A stretch of DNA of 64,000 nucleotides, from contig NZ_PEEU01000001.1 of assembly GCF_002754195.1 (NCBI RefSeq), positions 4,898,001 to 4,962,000 on the forward strand. The letters run 5' to 3'. The notes beneath the pieces are model-generated. The model did not search any database, had not been told where the DNA came from, and was given only the letters and a program-made list of their open reading frames with translations. The position numbers were made by a program, and so were the translations under genes. Below, piece after piece: positions 25,995-35,729 of this stretch. This DNA comes from Flavobacterium sp. 9. Its GTDB lineage: Bacteria > Bacteroidota > Bacteroidia > Flavobacteriales > Flavobacteriaceae. The first letter of the stretch is position 1. The number at the start of each line of letters is the position of its first letter.

Positions 25995-27368
25995 ATGTCA
26001 AACATTGAAAGTGCATTACATATAGACAAGAGGAGTACTATTATTCCGATGATAATCTTAACTGCATTATTTTTTATTCTGGGTTTTGTAACCTGGTTAA
26101 ACGGACCATTAATTCCATTTTTTCAATTGGCATGTGAGTTGACCTCTTCTCAGGCTTATTTTGTAACTTTTGCTTTTTACATCGCATATTTTGTAATGGC
26201 AATTCCATCATCCTGGGTAATTGAAAAAGTTGGGTATAAAAATGGTATTTCTTTAGGATTATTAATCATTGCAGCCGGAGCATTTATGTTTTATCCAGCG
26301 GCAGAAAGCAGAACCTTTTTATTGTTTTTAATTGCGTTATTTGTAATGGGAACAGGTTTGGCAATTTTGCAGACAGCATCAAATCCTTATGTAGTCGTTA
26401 TTGGTCCAAGAGAAAGCGCAGCAGCCAGAATTAGTGTTTTGGGAATTGCCAATAAATTAGCTGGATTTGTAGCGCCACTTATATTGACAGCTTTGGTTTT
26501 GTCAAATATGCAAGAGTTTACAGCTGATAAAATTGCTTTATTGGATTCAGTTTCAAAAACAAATGCTTTGAATTCTCTTGCATTACAATTGCAAAGACCT
26601 TACCTTTATATGGGATTGATCATTATGGTTTTGGCCTTGTTAGTAAAGCTTTCACCATTGCCGGAAATCGATTTGGATGAAGACGGAAATGTAACGCATT
26701 TAAGTATTTTTAAGCAAATTAGAAATGCATTCAGACGTCCGCAATTGGTTTTAGGCGTAATCACTTTAATGCTTTATTTGGCTGCCGAAGTTTTAGCCGG
26801 AGATTCTATTGGAGGTTTTGGAAAAGAATTGGGAGTTTATGGAACAGAAGGAAATTTTTATTTAAAATTAACTTCCTTTACAATGTCAGCGATGGTTGTA
26901 GGTTATATATTAGGAATTACATTAATACCTAAATATGTATCGCAAGTTACAGCCTTGAAGGCATCAGGAGTTTTAGGATTGATTTTAGTATTGGCAATAG
27001 TTTTGATTTCGCCAAAAATAATGATTCAGTTGCCTGGAATTCCAAATCTGCCGGTTGTAATTCTTTTAGTAGCATTACTTGGTTTGGCAAATGCACTTTG
27101 CTGGCCTGCAATTTGGCCAATGGCATTAGAAGATTTAGGAGGTTATACTAAAATTGGAAGCGCAATTTTGATCATGGGAATCATTGGAGGAGCAATTTTT
27201 CCTTTGTTCTACGGAATGATCACAGAAAATATAAATGCATCAAATATCGCAAACGGAACCGTAGAAATTTCAAAAAGCGGAAATCAGATTGCCTATTTAA
27301 TGCTGTTACCATCTTATTTAATGATTCTTTTTTATGCTGTGAAAGGTCATAAATATAGAAGTTGGTAA
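25995..27368 (+). CDS. FHS-type MFS sugar permease (FucP/GluP/NagP-like)
   Basis: A 457-residue inner-membrane protein with about 12 hydrophobic segments. GTGLAILQTASNPYVVVIG and RESAAARISVLGIANKLAG are typical of the fucose-hexose-N-acetylglucosamine symporter branch of the major facilitator superfamily. In Bacteroidota and Shewanella relatives such permeases import GlcNAc (NagP) and commonly sit next to nagB. Here it lies 33 bp before the NagB-LmbE gene, so import of an N-acetylhexosamine is likely. L-fucose or galactose is the alternative. Confidence 0.88.
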   Translation: MSNIESALHIDKRSTIIPMIILTALFFILGFVTWLNGPLIPFFQLACELTSSQAYFVTFAFYIAYFVMAIPSSWVIEKVGYKNGISLGLLIIAAGAFMFYPAAESRTFLLFLIALFVMGTGLAILQTASNPYVVVIGPRESAAARISVLGIANKLAGFVAPLILTALVLSNMQEFTADKIALLDSVSKTNALNSLALQLQRPYLYMGLIIMVLALLVKLSPLPEIDLDEDGNVTHLSIFKQIRNAFRRPQLVLGVITLMLYLAAEVLAGDSIGGFGKELGVYGTEGNFYLKLTSFTMSAMVVGYILGITLIPKYVSQVTALKASGVLGLILVLAIVLISPKIMIQLPGIPNLPVVILLVALLGLANALCWPAIWPMALEDLGGYTKIGSAILIMGIIGGAIFPLFYGMITENINASNIANGTVEISKSGNQIAYLMLLPSYLMILFYAVKGHKYRSW

Positions 27369-27401
27369 ATTTAACGACAGAAATTAAAAATAGACTATAT
27401 C

Positions 27402-29330
27402 ATGTTAAAAAGTAAAATCGACAAAGCAACGGGGTTCGAGAAACGATTCGAAAACATCAATACAGTTGTTTTTGAAAATTCAAATGATGCTTCAAAAGCG
27501 GTTGCTCAAGAAATTGCAGCTTTAATTCAATCCAAACAAAAAGAAAACAAGCCTTGTATTTTAGGTCTTGCAACAGGTTCTTCTCCAAAAGGATTATATG
27601 CAGAATTAGTACGTTTGCATAAAGAAGAAGGTTTAAGTTTTAAGAATGTAATTAGTTTTAACTTGGATGAATATTATCCAATGGAGCCAAATTCTATCAA
27701 CAGTTACGTTCGTTTTATGAAAGAATTGTTGTTTGATCATGTCGATATTTTACCTGAAAACGCTCACGTTCCGGACGGACTTTTAACAAAAGAACAAATC
27801 GCTGATTATTGCCACGAATATGAAGCTAAAATTGAAGCTTTAGGCGGAATCGATCTTCAGATTCTTGGAATTGGTGGTAACGGACATATTGGTTTTAATG
27901 AGTCAGGATCGTTACAAAACTCAAAAACTCGTTTAGTCGCTTTAGATCATATTACGAGAGTTGCGGCTAGTAAAGATTTCTTCGGATTAAGCAATACGCC
28001 AAGAACAGCAATCACGCTTGGAGTAAAAAAAATCATGGAAGCCAAACAAGTTATTTTATTGGCTTGGGGAGAAGGAAAAGCAAATATTGTAAAAAAATCA
28101 GTGGAAGATGAAGTTACGAATCGTGTACCAGCTTCATTTTTGCAAGAACATAATAATGCTGTTTTTATTTTAGATAAAGAAGCATCTTCAAAACTTACCA
28201 GAATCAACAAACCTTGGTTGGTAGAAAAAGTAGTTTGGACAGATAAACTGACTCGTAAAGCGGTTTTAGGATTGGCGCTTCAGCTTAAAAAACCAATTTT
28301 AATGCTTACAGATGCAGATTATATCGAGAACGGAATGAGCGATTTATTGGCTGATTCAGGTCCTGCATACGACATCAACATTAAAATTTTCAATAAATTA
28401 CAAAATACAATTACAGGTTGGCCGGGCGGAAAACCAAATTCTGACGATACAAATCGCCCTGAAAGAGCAGAACCGGCAAGAAAACGTGTATTGATTTTTA
28501 GTCCGCATCCTGATGATGATATCATTAGTATGGGAGGAACTTTCATGCGTTTGCAAGAGCAAGGACATGAAGTGCATGTTGCATATCAAACTTCTGGAAA
28601 TATCGCTGTAGCGGATGATGAAGCATTGCGTTTTGCAAGATTCGTAATTGATTACAATGAAAAATTCGGAATCAAAAGTGCTGAAGCAGATGATATTTAT
28701 CAAAAAGCAGCTACTTTTTTAACTAATAAAAAGAACAGCGAAATTGATATTCCTGAAGTACGTTACATTAAAGGATTAATCAGAAAAGGGGAGGCGAGAG
28801 CAACAAGTCATTTTGTTGGTTTAACAGACGATCAGATTCATTTCATGGAATTGCCATTCTATGAAACCGGAACTATCGAGAAAAAACCAATTGGACAAGA
28901 AGATATTCAATTGACGATGGATTTAATCGAAAAAATTAAACCACATCAAATATATGCAGCAGGAGATTTAGCAGATCCACACGGAACTCATAAAGTTTGT
29001 CTTGATGCTATTTTTGAAGCTGTAAAAGCGCTTAAACCAAAATCATTTATGGATGATTGCTGGTTATGGTTGTACCGCGGAGCTTGGCAAGAATGGGGAA
29101 TTGATGAAGTCGAAATGGCTGTACCAATGAGCCCTGATCAGGTTTTAGCAAAACGTCACGGAATCTTCAAACACCAATCTCAAAAAGACGGAGTTGTTTT
29201 TCAGGGAACAGATGCCAGAGAGTTTTGGCAAAGAGCCGAAGACAGAAATGCCGAAACAGCTGCTTTATACCAACAACTAGGTTTAGCAACATATGCTGCA
29301 ATGGAAGCTTTCGTGAGATGGCATTACTAA
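27402..29330 (+). CDS. nagB: Glucosamine-6-phosphate deaminase fused to an LmbE/PIG-L deacetylase domain
   Basis: A 642-residue fusion. The N-terminal NagB domain (about 20-270) shows LATGSSP (56-62), FNLDEYYPM with the catalytic Asp at 89, and GIGGNGHIGFNE (156-167) with H162. It converts glucosamine 6-phosphate to fructose 6-phosphate plus ammonia. After a linker the C-terminal LmbE/PIG-L domain (about 362-640) has the zinc motif HPDDD at 369-373 and DPHGTH further on. Such domains de-N-acetylate sugars; because no nagA is in the window, the fused domain could supply the deacetylation step, but this is inference. It closes the amino-sugar operon and is followed by a strong terminator. Confidence 0.93.
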   Translation: MLKSKIDKATGFEKRFENINTVVFENSNDASKAVAQEIAALIQSKQKENKPCILGLATGSSPKGLYAELVRLHKEEGLSFKNVISFNLDEYYPMEPNSINSYVRFMKELLFDHVDILPENAHVPDGLLTKEQIADYCHEYEAKIEALGGIDLQILGIGGNGHIGFNESGSLQNSKTRLVALDHITRVAASKDFFGLSNTPRTAITLGVKKIMEAKQVILLAWGEGKANIVKKSVEDEVTNRVPASFLQEHNNAVFILDKEASSKLTRINKPWLVEKVVWTDKLTRKAVLGLALQLKKPILMLTDADYIENGMSDLLADSGPAYDINIKIFNKLQNTITGWPGGKPNSDDTNRPERAEPARKRVLIFSPHPDDDIISMGGTFMRLQEQGHEVHVAYQTSGNIAVADDEALRFARFVIDYNEKFGIKSAEADDIYQKAATFLTNKKNSEIDIPEVRYIKGLIRKGEARATSHFVGLTDDQIHFMELPFYETGTIEKKPIGQEDIQLTMDLIEKIKPHQIYAAGDLADPHGTHKVCLDAIFEAVKALKPKSFMDDCWLWLYRGAWQEWGIDEVEMAVPMSPDQVLAKRHGIFKHQSQKDGVVFQGTDAREFWQRAEDRNAETAALYQQLGLATYAAMEAFVRWHY

Positions 29331-29371
29331 GTTGCTAAGGTTCTGAGGAACTAAGTTTCTAAGTTTTAATA

Positions 29372-29432
29372 TTCGCCACGAATTCATGAATTAATTTAAA
29401 TATAATTCGTGAATTCGTGGCGAAATTTTTTT
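29372..29432 (+). terminator. Terminator of the kinase-nagB operon
   Basis: A 21-bp stem with a single G-T pair (29372-29392 and 29404-29424) has an 11-nt loop and is followed by a run of T, 41 bp past the nagB stop. Confidence 0.8.
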
Positions 29433-29584
29433 AAATCACGTAATAAACAAACAGATTAGAAAATCATTTTAATTCTTTTAATCTGTGGCAAAAGAATAAA
29501 AATAATAATAGCTTTGCATCTAATAGAAGCAAGAAGAAAGAATGAGTCTATATTCTTTCCTCTTGCTTCTTTTTTCTTCACAAC

Positions 29585-29821
29585 ATGGAACCAGACAAAA
29601 AACTTCTTATAAAATTAGCTCACACCAAAATGCCTTTCGGGAAATACGAAGGTTGGTTTTTAATCGATTTACCCGAATATTATGTCGTTTGGTATCAGAA
29701 TAAGGGATTTCCGAAAGGAGAATTAGGACAACAATTAGCGCTTGTATACGAGTTAAAACTAAACGGATTAGAGGAATTAATACGGAATATTAAGAAACAA
29801 TATCCGAAACCTTTAAAATAG
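29585..29821 (+). CDS. DUF3820 family small protein
   Basis: A 78-residue soluble protein. KMPFGKYEGWFLIDLPEYYV and WYQNKGFPKGELGQQL are the conserved core of DUF3820, sometimes labelled a putative quorum-sensing-regulated virulence factor, with no proven role. It stands alone between the nagB terminator and a repeat-rich gap. Confidence 0.8.
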   Translation: MEPDKKLLIKLAHTKMPFGKYEGWFLIDLPEYYVVWYQNKGFPKGELGQQLALVYELKLNGLEELIRNIKKQYPKPLK

Positions 29822-29850
29822 TAAGAAAAATCTTTTGCTATATCGTTTTT

Positions 29851-30078
29851 TTTATTTATGTTTGATGTATAAAAATATTACAATTCAAAAACAAAGTGAT
29901 ACCACAGAATTCAAGACTGAATTTATATATGTGTACAAGTCAGTGTTTTAAATTAATAATATTTTTATTTATGTTAGATATAAAAAATATTATAATTTTT
30001 AGAAACATATTGACACCACTGAATTCGAGCCTGAATTTTTAAATGTGTACAAGTCAATGTTTTAAAATTATAATATTT
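29851..30078. repeat. Two ~113-bp imperfect direct repeats
   Basis: Units 29851-29963 and 29964 to about 30078 share the order TTTATTTATGTT, ATAAAAAATATTA-like segment, CACnGAATTC, CTGAATTT and GTGTACAAGTCA. Differences are spread along the unit, which suggests an old duplication. No protein reading frame is conserved between them. Confidence 0.7.
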
Positions 30079-30308
30079 TTTTTTATGCTAAAACGTACTT
30101 CAATAGAAAGTATTACTTCTTGGCTTAAATAAGGTTAGCGCCATCATTTTTTATGTTTTTACTCTTTTAATTATTCTTAAGAAGATTGTTTTATGTTCTG
30201 TAATTAAGAGTATTCCTCAAAAAAAAGTCTAATTAAAAGTTAAAATTATCGATTACAAAACCAAGTAATCGTTCTATTTAAAAATTTGCAAATTATCTCA
30301 TAATCTAA

Positions 30309-31996
<1,688 letters not shown>

Positions 31997-32076
31997 TTAA
32001 TATTCTGAAAAGATGTAACTTTTGAGTCAAACTCATTACTAATAGTCTTTAACGAATAACCCTTTTTTAAATTATA

Positions 32077-33990
32077 ATGGAAGAAAAAAAATTTGATCTT
32101 AATTCAATCATTGGTTTTGTATTGATATTTGGAATTTTGATTTGGATTATGTACCAAAATCAACCTTCTGATAAGGAGATTGCTGCTGAAAAAGCCAAGA
32201 AAGAATTAGTTGCTAAGCAAGAAGCGCAAGCAAAAGCTGATAAAACTAAAACAGCTGTTTTACCAGTTGCTGCAGCTGCTACTCCTGGTGACACAGTTCA
32301 ATTAGCGCAATTACAAAAAACATTAGGTGGTTTTGCTTATTCAGCTACACTTCCTTCTGCAAAAGAAGGTTTTACTACTATTGAAAACGAAAAGATGATA
32401 CTAAAAATCGCTAATAAAGGTGGTTATATAGTTGAAGCTAAGTTGAAAGAATTCAAGAGATTTGAGAAAAATTCGGGACAAATAGTAGAATTAATTAAGG
32501 ACAATAATTCTGATTTAAATATTCAGTTACAAACTACAGATAACAGAACTTTAAACACTAAAGATTTATATTTTGAACCAACATTGACTAAAAATGGTGC
32601 AGACCAAATTTTGACAATGCGTTTGAAAGCTGGAGCTAATGAATTCTTGGAGTACAAATATATCTTGAAACCAAACGATTATTTAGTTGGTTTTGATATT
32701 CGTTCTCAAGGTTTGAATAAAGTTTTAAATTCTTCAAAACCATTAGATTTAGTTTGGGATTTGAAATCATACAGAAACGAGAAAAGTGTTTCTATTGAAA
32801 AGAGATATGCTCAAATTGAATATGAGTATGGTGATGAGAAATACAGTTCAGTAAGTCATGGTGTAGGTAAAGAAGATACTCCTGAAAAAGTAAGTTATAT
32901 TGCTTTCAAGCAACACTTTTTTACTGCTATTTTAGCGACTGATAAACCATTCGAAAAGTCTAAGTTACAATCTGATGATTTAGTAAAAGATGAAGCAATA
33001 GATACTACTTTTATCAAACAATTTAAAGCAACAGTTCCTTTAGCTTTTTCTAATGGAGAAGTTGATTACAAAATGAACTGGTATTTTGGACCATCTGATT
33101 ATAAAACTTTAAAATCATACGATAAAAACTTTGAAAAAATTATTCCATTAGGTTGGGGGATTTTTGGATGGATCAATAAATGGGTTTTCATTCCGTTATT
33201 TGGATTCTTAAGTTCTACAATTGGACTTTCATTAGGAATTGCAATTATCATCTTTACAATTATCATCAAATTGGCAATGTCGCCAATTACATATAAGTCT
33301 TTCTTGTCTCAGGCAAAAATGAAAGTTTTACGTCCTGAAATTACAGAATTGGGAGAAAAATTCAAAAAAGACCCAATGAAGAAACAACAAGAAACGATGA
33401 AGTTGTACAACAAAGCAGGAGTAAACCCAATGGCAGGATGTATTCCGGCATTGATTCAGCTTCCGTTTATGTATGCATCATTCCAGTTCTTCCCATCAGC
33501 TTTTGAGTTAAGACAAAAAAGTTTCCTTTGGGCAGACGATTTATCATCTTTTGATGCTGTTGTAAAATTACCATTCCACATTCCTTTATATGGAGATCAT
33601 ATCAGTTTGTTCCCAATTATGGCTGCAATTGCGATTTTCTTCTATATGAAAATGACTTCTGGAGATCAGCAAATGGCTGCGCCTCAACAAGAAGGTATGC
33701 CGGATATGGCAAAAATGATGAAAATCATGATTTATGTTTCGCCATTAATGATGTTAATTTTCTTCAATAGTTATGGTGCAGGTTTGAGTTTGTATAACTT
33801 TATTTCGAACTTAATTACAATCGGAATTATGTTTGTAATCAAAAATTATATTGTTGATACAGATAAAATTCACGCTCAAATTCAAGAGAACAAATTAAAA
33901 GAACCTAAAAAACAAAGCAAGTTTCAACAACGTCTTCAAGAAGTAATGGAGCAACAAGAAGCTGCAAAAGGTCAGAATAAAAAGAAATAA
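32077..33990 (+). CDS. yidC: Membrane protein insertase YidC
   Basis: A 637-residue protein with an N-terminal transmembrane segment (about 7-25), a large periplasmic P1 domain, and a C-terminal insertase domain from about 365 onward with five hydrophobic segments and the conserved NPMAGCIPALIQLPFMYASF. The tail is basic (Lys/Gln-rich), as usual for a ribosome-contacting end. It inserts and folds inner-membrane proteins together with Sec or alone. Probably co-transcribed with pyrG. Confidence 0.97.
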   Translation: MEEKKFDLNSIIGFVLIFGILIWIMYQNQPSDKEIAAEKAKKELVAKQEAQAKADKTKTAVLPVAAAATPGDTVQLAQLQKTLGGFAYSATLPSAKEGFTTIENEKMILKIANKGGYIVEAKLKEFKRFEKNSGQIVELIKDNNSDLNIQLQTTDNRTLNTKDLYFEPTLTKNGADQILTMRLKAGANEFLEYKYILKPNDYLVGFDIRSQGLNKVLNSSKPLDLVWDLKSYRNEKSVSIEKRYAQIEYEYGDEKYSSVSHGVGKEDTPEKVSYIAFKQHFFTAILATDKPFEKSKLQSDDLVKDEAIDTTFIKQFKATVPLAFSNGEVDYKMNWYFGPSDYKTLKSYDKNFEKIIPLGWGIFGWINKWVFIPLFGFLSSTIGLSLGIAIIIFTIIIKLAMSPITYKSFLSQAKMKVLRPEITELGEKFKKDPMKKQQETMKLYNKAGVNPMAGCIPALIQLPFMYASFQFFPSAFELRQKSFLWADDLSSFDAVVKLPFHIPLYGDHISLFPIMAAIAIFFYMKMTSGDQQMAAPQQEGMPDMAKMMKIMIYVSPLMMLIFFNSYGAGLSLYNFISNLITIGIMFVIKNYIVDTDKIHAQIQENKLKEPKKQSKFQQRLQEVMEQQEAAKGQNKKK

Positions 33991-33997
33991 TAAATAA

Positions 33998-34027
33998 AAA
34001 AATCTCGAGTAATCGGGATTTTTTTAT
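33998..34027 (+). terminator. Terminator after yidC
   Basis: AAAAATCTCGA and TCGGGATTTTT form an 11-bp stem with one G-T pair, a 4-nt loop and a following T-run. Confidence 0.7.
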
Positions 34028-34083
34028 ATCTAAATTATACTTTATGAAAAGCATTTTCGTTAAAGTTTAAAATTAAACAGAAT

Positions 34084-34800
34084 ATGATTTGTAGAAAAAT
34101 AATAATCGGATTGCTTTTTTTAAACGCCCTTTTAGTTTCGGCACAAGATTCTAATAAACTCGATGCGAACGGAAAGAAAGATGGCGTATGGAAAGGAGTT
34201 TATGAAGTTTCTAAACGTCCTCGTTACGAAGGGACTTTTAACCACGGAAAAGAAACGGGTATATTTAAGTATTTTGATGATACCAAAAAAGGAGATGTTT
34301 TGGCCACTCGCGATTTTAGTGCGAATGACGGAAGCGCTTATAATATCTTTTATGATCAGAATAAAAATAAAGTAAGTGAAGGTAAAGTAATCGGTAGAAA
34401 CAATGAAGGAGAATGGAAGTATTACCATAAAGCTTCTAAAGTCGTTATGACACTTGAAAACTATAAAAACGGTAAACTCGAAGGTTCCAGAACGATTTAT
34501 TATCCAGATGCAAAAGTTGCTGAAGAAATGACTTATAAAAACGGACTTAGAGAAGGTATTTATAAAAAATTCGCACAAAACGGAATTCTTTTAGAGCAAA
34601 CTACATATGCAAATGATCAATATAATGGCGATGCTATTTTTTATGATTCAGAAGGAACTATTGCTTCTAAAGGAAAATTCCTGAATGGAAAAAAAGTTGG
34701 GAAATGGCAGTTTTACTCAAAAGGTAAATTGACGAAAGAAGTCAATATGAGCGATCCAAAAAGTAATTATCAAGCTGATTCAAAACCTAAAAAAGAATAG
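34084..34800 (+). CDS. Exported MORN/YwqK-type repeat protein
   Basis: A 238-residue protein with a signal peptide (about 1-20) and a series of ~22-residue repeats of the form G-x-W-x-(F/Y)-Y...G-K...E, e.g. GEWKYYHKASK, GSRTIYYPDAK, GKWQFYSKGK. These are MORN_2 repeats, often auto-annotated as a 'toxin-antitoxin YwqK antitoxin'. There is no adjacent toxin, so a periplasmic or cell-envelope binding role is more likely, though unproven. It is a single gene bounded by terminators. Confidence 0.8.
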   Translation: MICRKIIIGLLFLNALLVSAQDSNKLDANGKKDGVWKGVYEVSKRPRYEGTFNHGKETGIFKYFDDTKKGDVLATRDFSANDGSAYNIFYDQNKNKVSEGKVIGRNNEGEWKYYHKASKVVMTLENYKNGKLEGSRTIYYPDAKVAEEMTYKNGLREGIYKKFAQNGILLEQTTYANDQYNGDAIFYDSEGTIASKGKFLNGKKVGKWQFYSKGKLTKEVNMSDPKSNYQADSKPKKE

Positions 34801-34808
34801 ATTAATAT

Positions 34809-34837
34809 AAAAGTCCGCTTAAGCGGACTTTTTTTTG
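34809..34837 (+). terminator. Terminator after the MORN protein gene
   Basis: A perfect 12-bp palindrome AAAAGTCCGCTT / AAGCGGACTTTT runs into eight or more T residues. Confidence 0.85.
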
Positions 34838-34868
34838 CACGACCTGAGCGATAGCGAACAGGCGAAGC

Positions 34869-34904
34869 AATTCACGAATTTAAACTTTAAAAAATTCGTG
34901 AATT
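34869..34904. repeat. Second hairpin in the gap
   Basis: AATTCACGAATTT and AAATTCGTGAATT form a 13-bp stem, related in sequence (CGAATTC / GAATTCG) to the nagB terminator stem at 29372-29424. It may be a dispersed repeat or a second terminator. Confidence 0.45.
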
Positions 34905-34959
34905 CGTGGCTAATTTTTTCGTTAAATGTTTAAATTTGATTTACTAATACTTCAGGTAA

Positions 34960-35517
34960 ATGGATTTAAACGAACTTTCAGGAAGATTTCTATTGTTGTT
35001 TTTCTCAATTTTGATTTTGTATTTTTTCTCCAATAGAAAAGATAATGAAACCATAAATCCTTTGATGGTGATTGTTGGTCTTTGCACTTTTTCGCTTTGT
35101 TATTTGTTTACAAAAATTGAAATAGGCGTTGGAATTGGGTTTGGATTATTTGCCATTTTCTCCATTTTAAGATTCAGGACACAGTCTTTTACTGTAAATG
35201 CAATTATCTTTTTGTTTGCTACAATTACGCTTTCTATTTTGGATATTATGTATCCATATGAGAAAATAGAAGTACTTCTGTTTTTTCAGATTATCATCAT
35301 CGGATTTTATATTATAGCTTCGGTAATAGTCAATAAAAAAGCTTCTAAATATTTGAATATAGTGGAAGTAAAAATCGCTTTAGAAAGTGATTTTTCTTTG
35401 AACAATCAATCAATACGAAAGTCTGTTCAGCAAAAGATGAATATCGATGATTTCGATTTTAAAATTGTAAATATAAATACCGTTTCAAACGAAATTGATC
35501 TTCAGGTATTCTATTGA
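34960..35517 (+). CDS. DUF4956 family membrane protein
   Basis: A 185-residue inner-membrane protein with about four hydrophobic segments in the first 120 residues, then a soluble tail. GFGLFAIFSILRFRTQ is the hallmark of DUF4956, a family sometimes found beside polyphosphate-polymerase (VTC-like) domain genes. No such partner is adjacent here. Function unknown. Confidence 0.8.
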   Translation: MDLNELSGRFLLLFFSILILYFFSNRKDNETINPLMVIVGLCTFSLCYLFTKIEIGVGIGFGLFAIFSILRFRTQSFTVNAIIFLFATITLSILDIMYPYEKIEVLLFFQIIIIGFYIIASVIVNKKASKYLNIVEVKIALESDFSLNNQSIRKSVQQKMNIDDFDFKIVNINTVSNEIDLQVFY

Positions 35518-35541
35518 TTATTATTGAATTAAGAGATGAAA

Positions 35542-35699
35542 TGTACCTTTAGGTACTAAATATTGGTAGAAAAATACCAATTGAAATAAAATTTGCGTGC
35601 CGTAGGTACGCAACAAATCGATAATTATTGCGTACCTACGGCACGCTAAATCTGCTCTAATTCATGTTTTTTTACCAATATTTAGTGCCTAAAGGCACA
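35542..35699. mobile_element. MITE-like structured element, copy 2 (158 bp)
   Basis: It has the layout of copy 1 at 10402-10560: terminal arms of about 32 bp, end hairpins GTACC-ttta-GGTAC (left) and GTGCC-taaa-GGCAC (right), and an internal inverted repeat at 35595-35613 and 35628-35646 with a 14-nt loop, identical in its 19-bp arms to copy 1. It lies between convergent genes. Confidence 0.75.
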
Positions 35700-35729
35700 A
35701 ATTGGAGCACTTAAATTATTGCATTGCTA

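Noticed and set aside
29851..30078. CRISPR-like array
   Set aside because: Only two long imperfect units are present with no distinct spacers and no cas genes.
34132..34578. A 148-codon minus-strand frame inside the MORN-repeat gene
   Set aside because: It mirrors the repetitive sense frame; composition (Phe/Ile-rich) is what the complement of such a gene gives.
34084..34800. Reading the MORN protein as a 'YwqK antitoxin'
   Set aside because: It has a signal peptide and no toxin gene next to it, so the toxin-antitoxin label is not supported.
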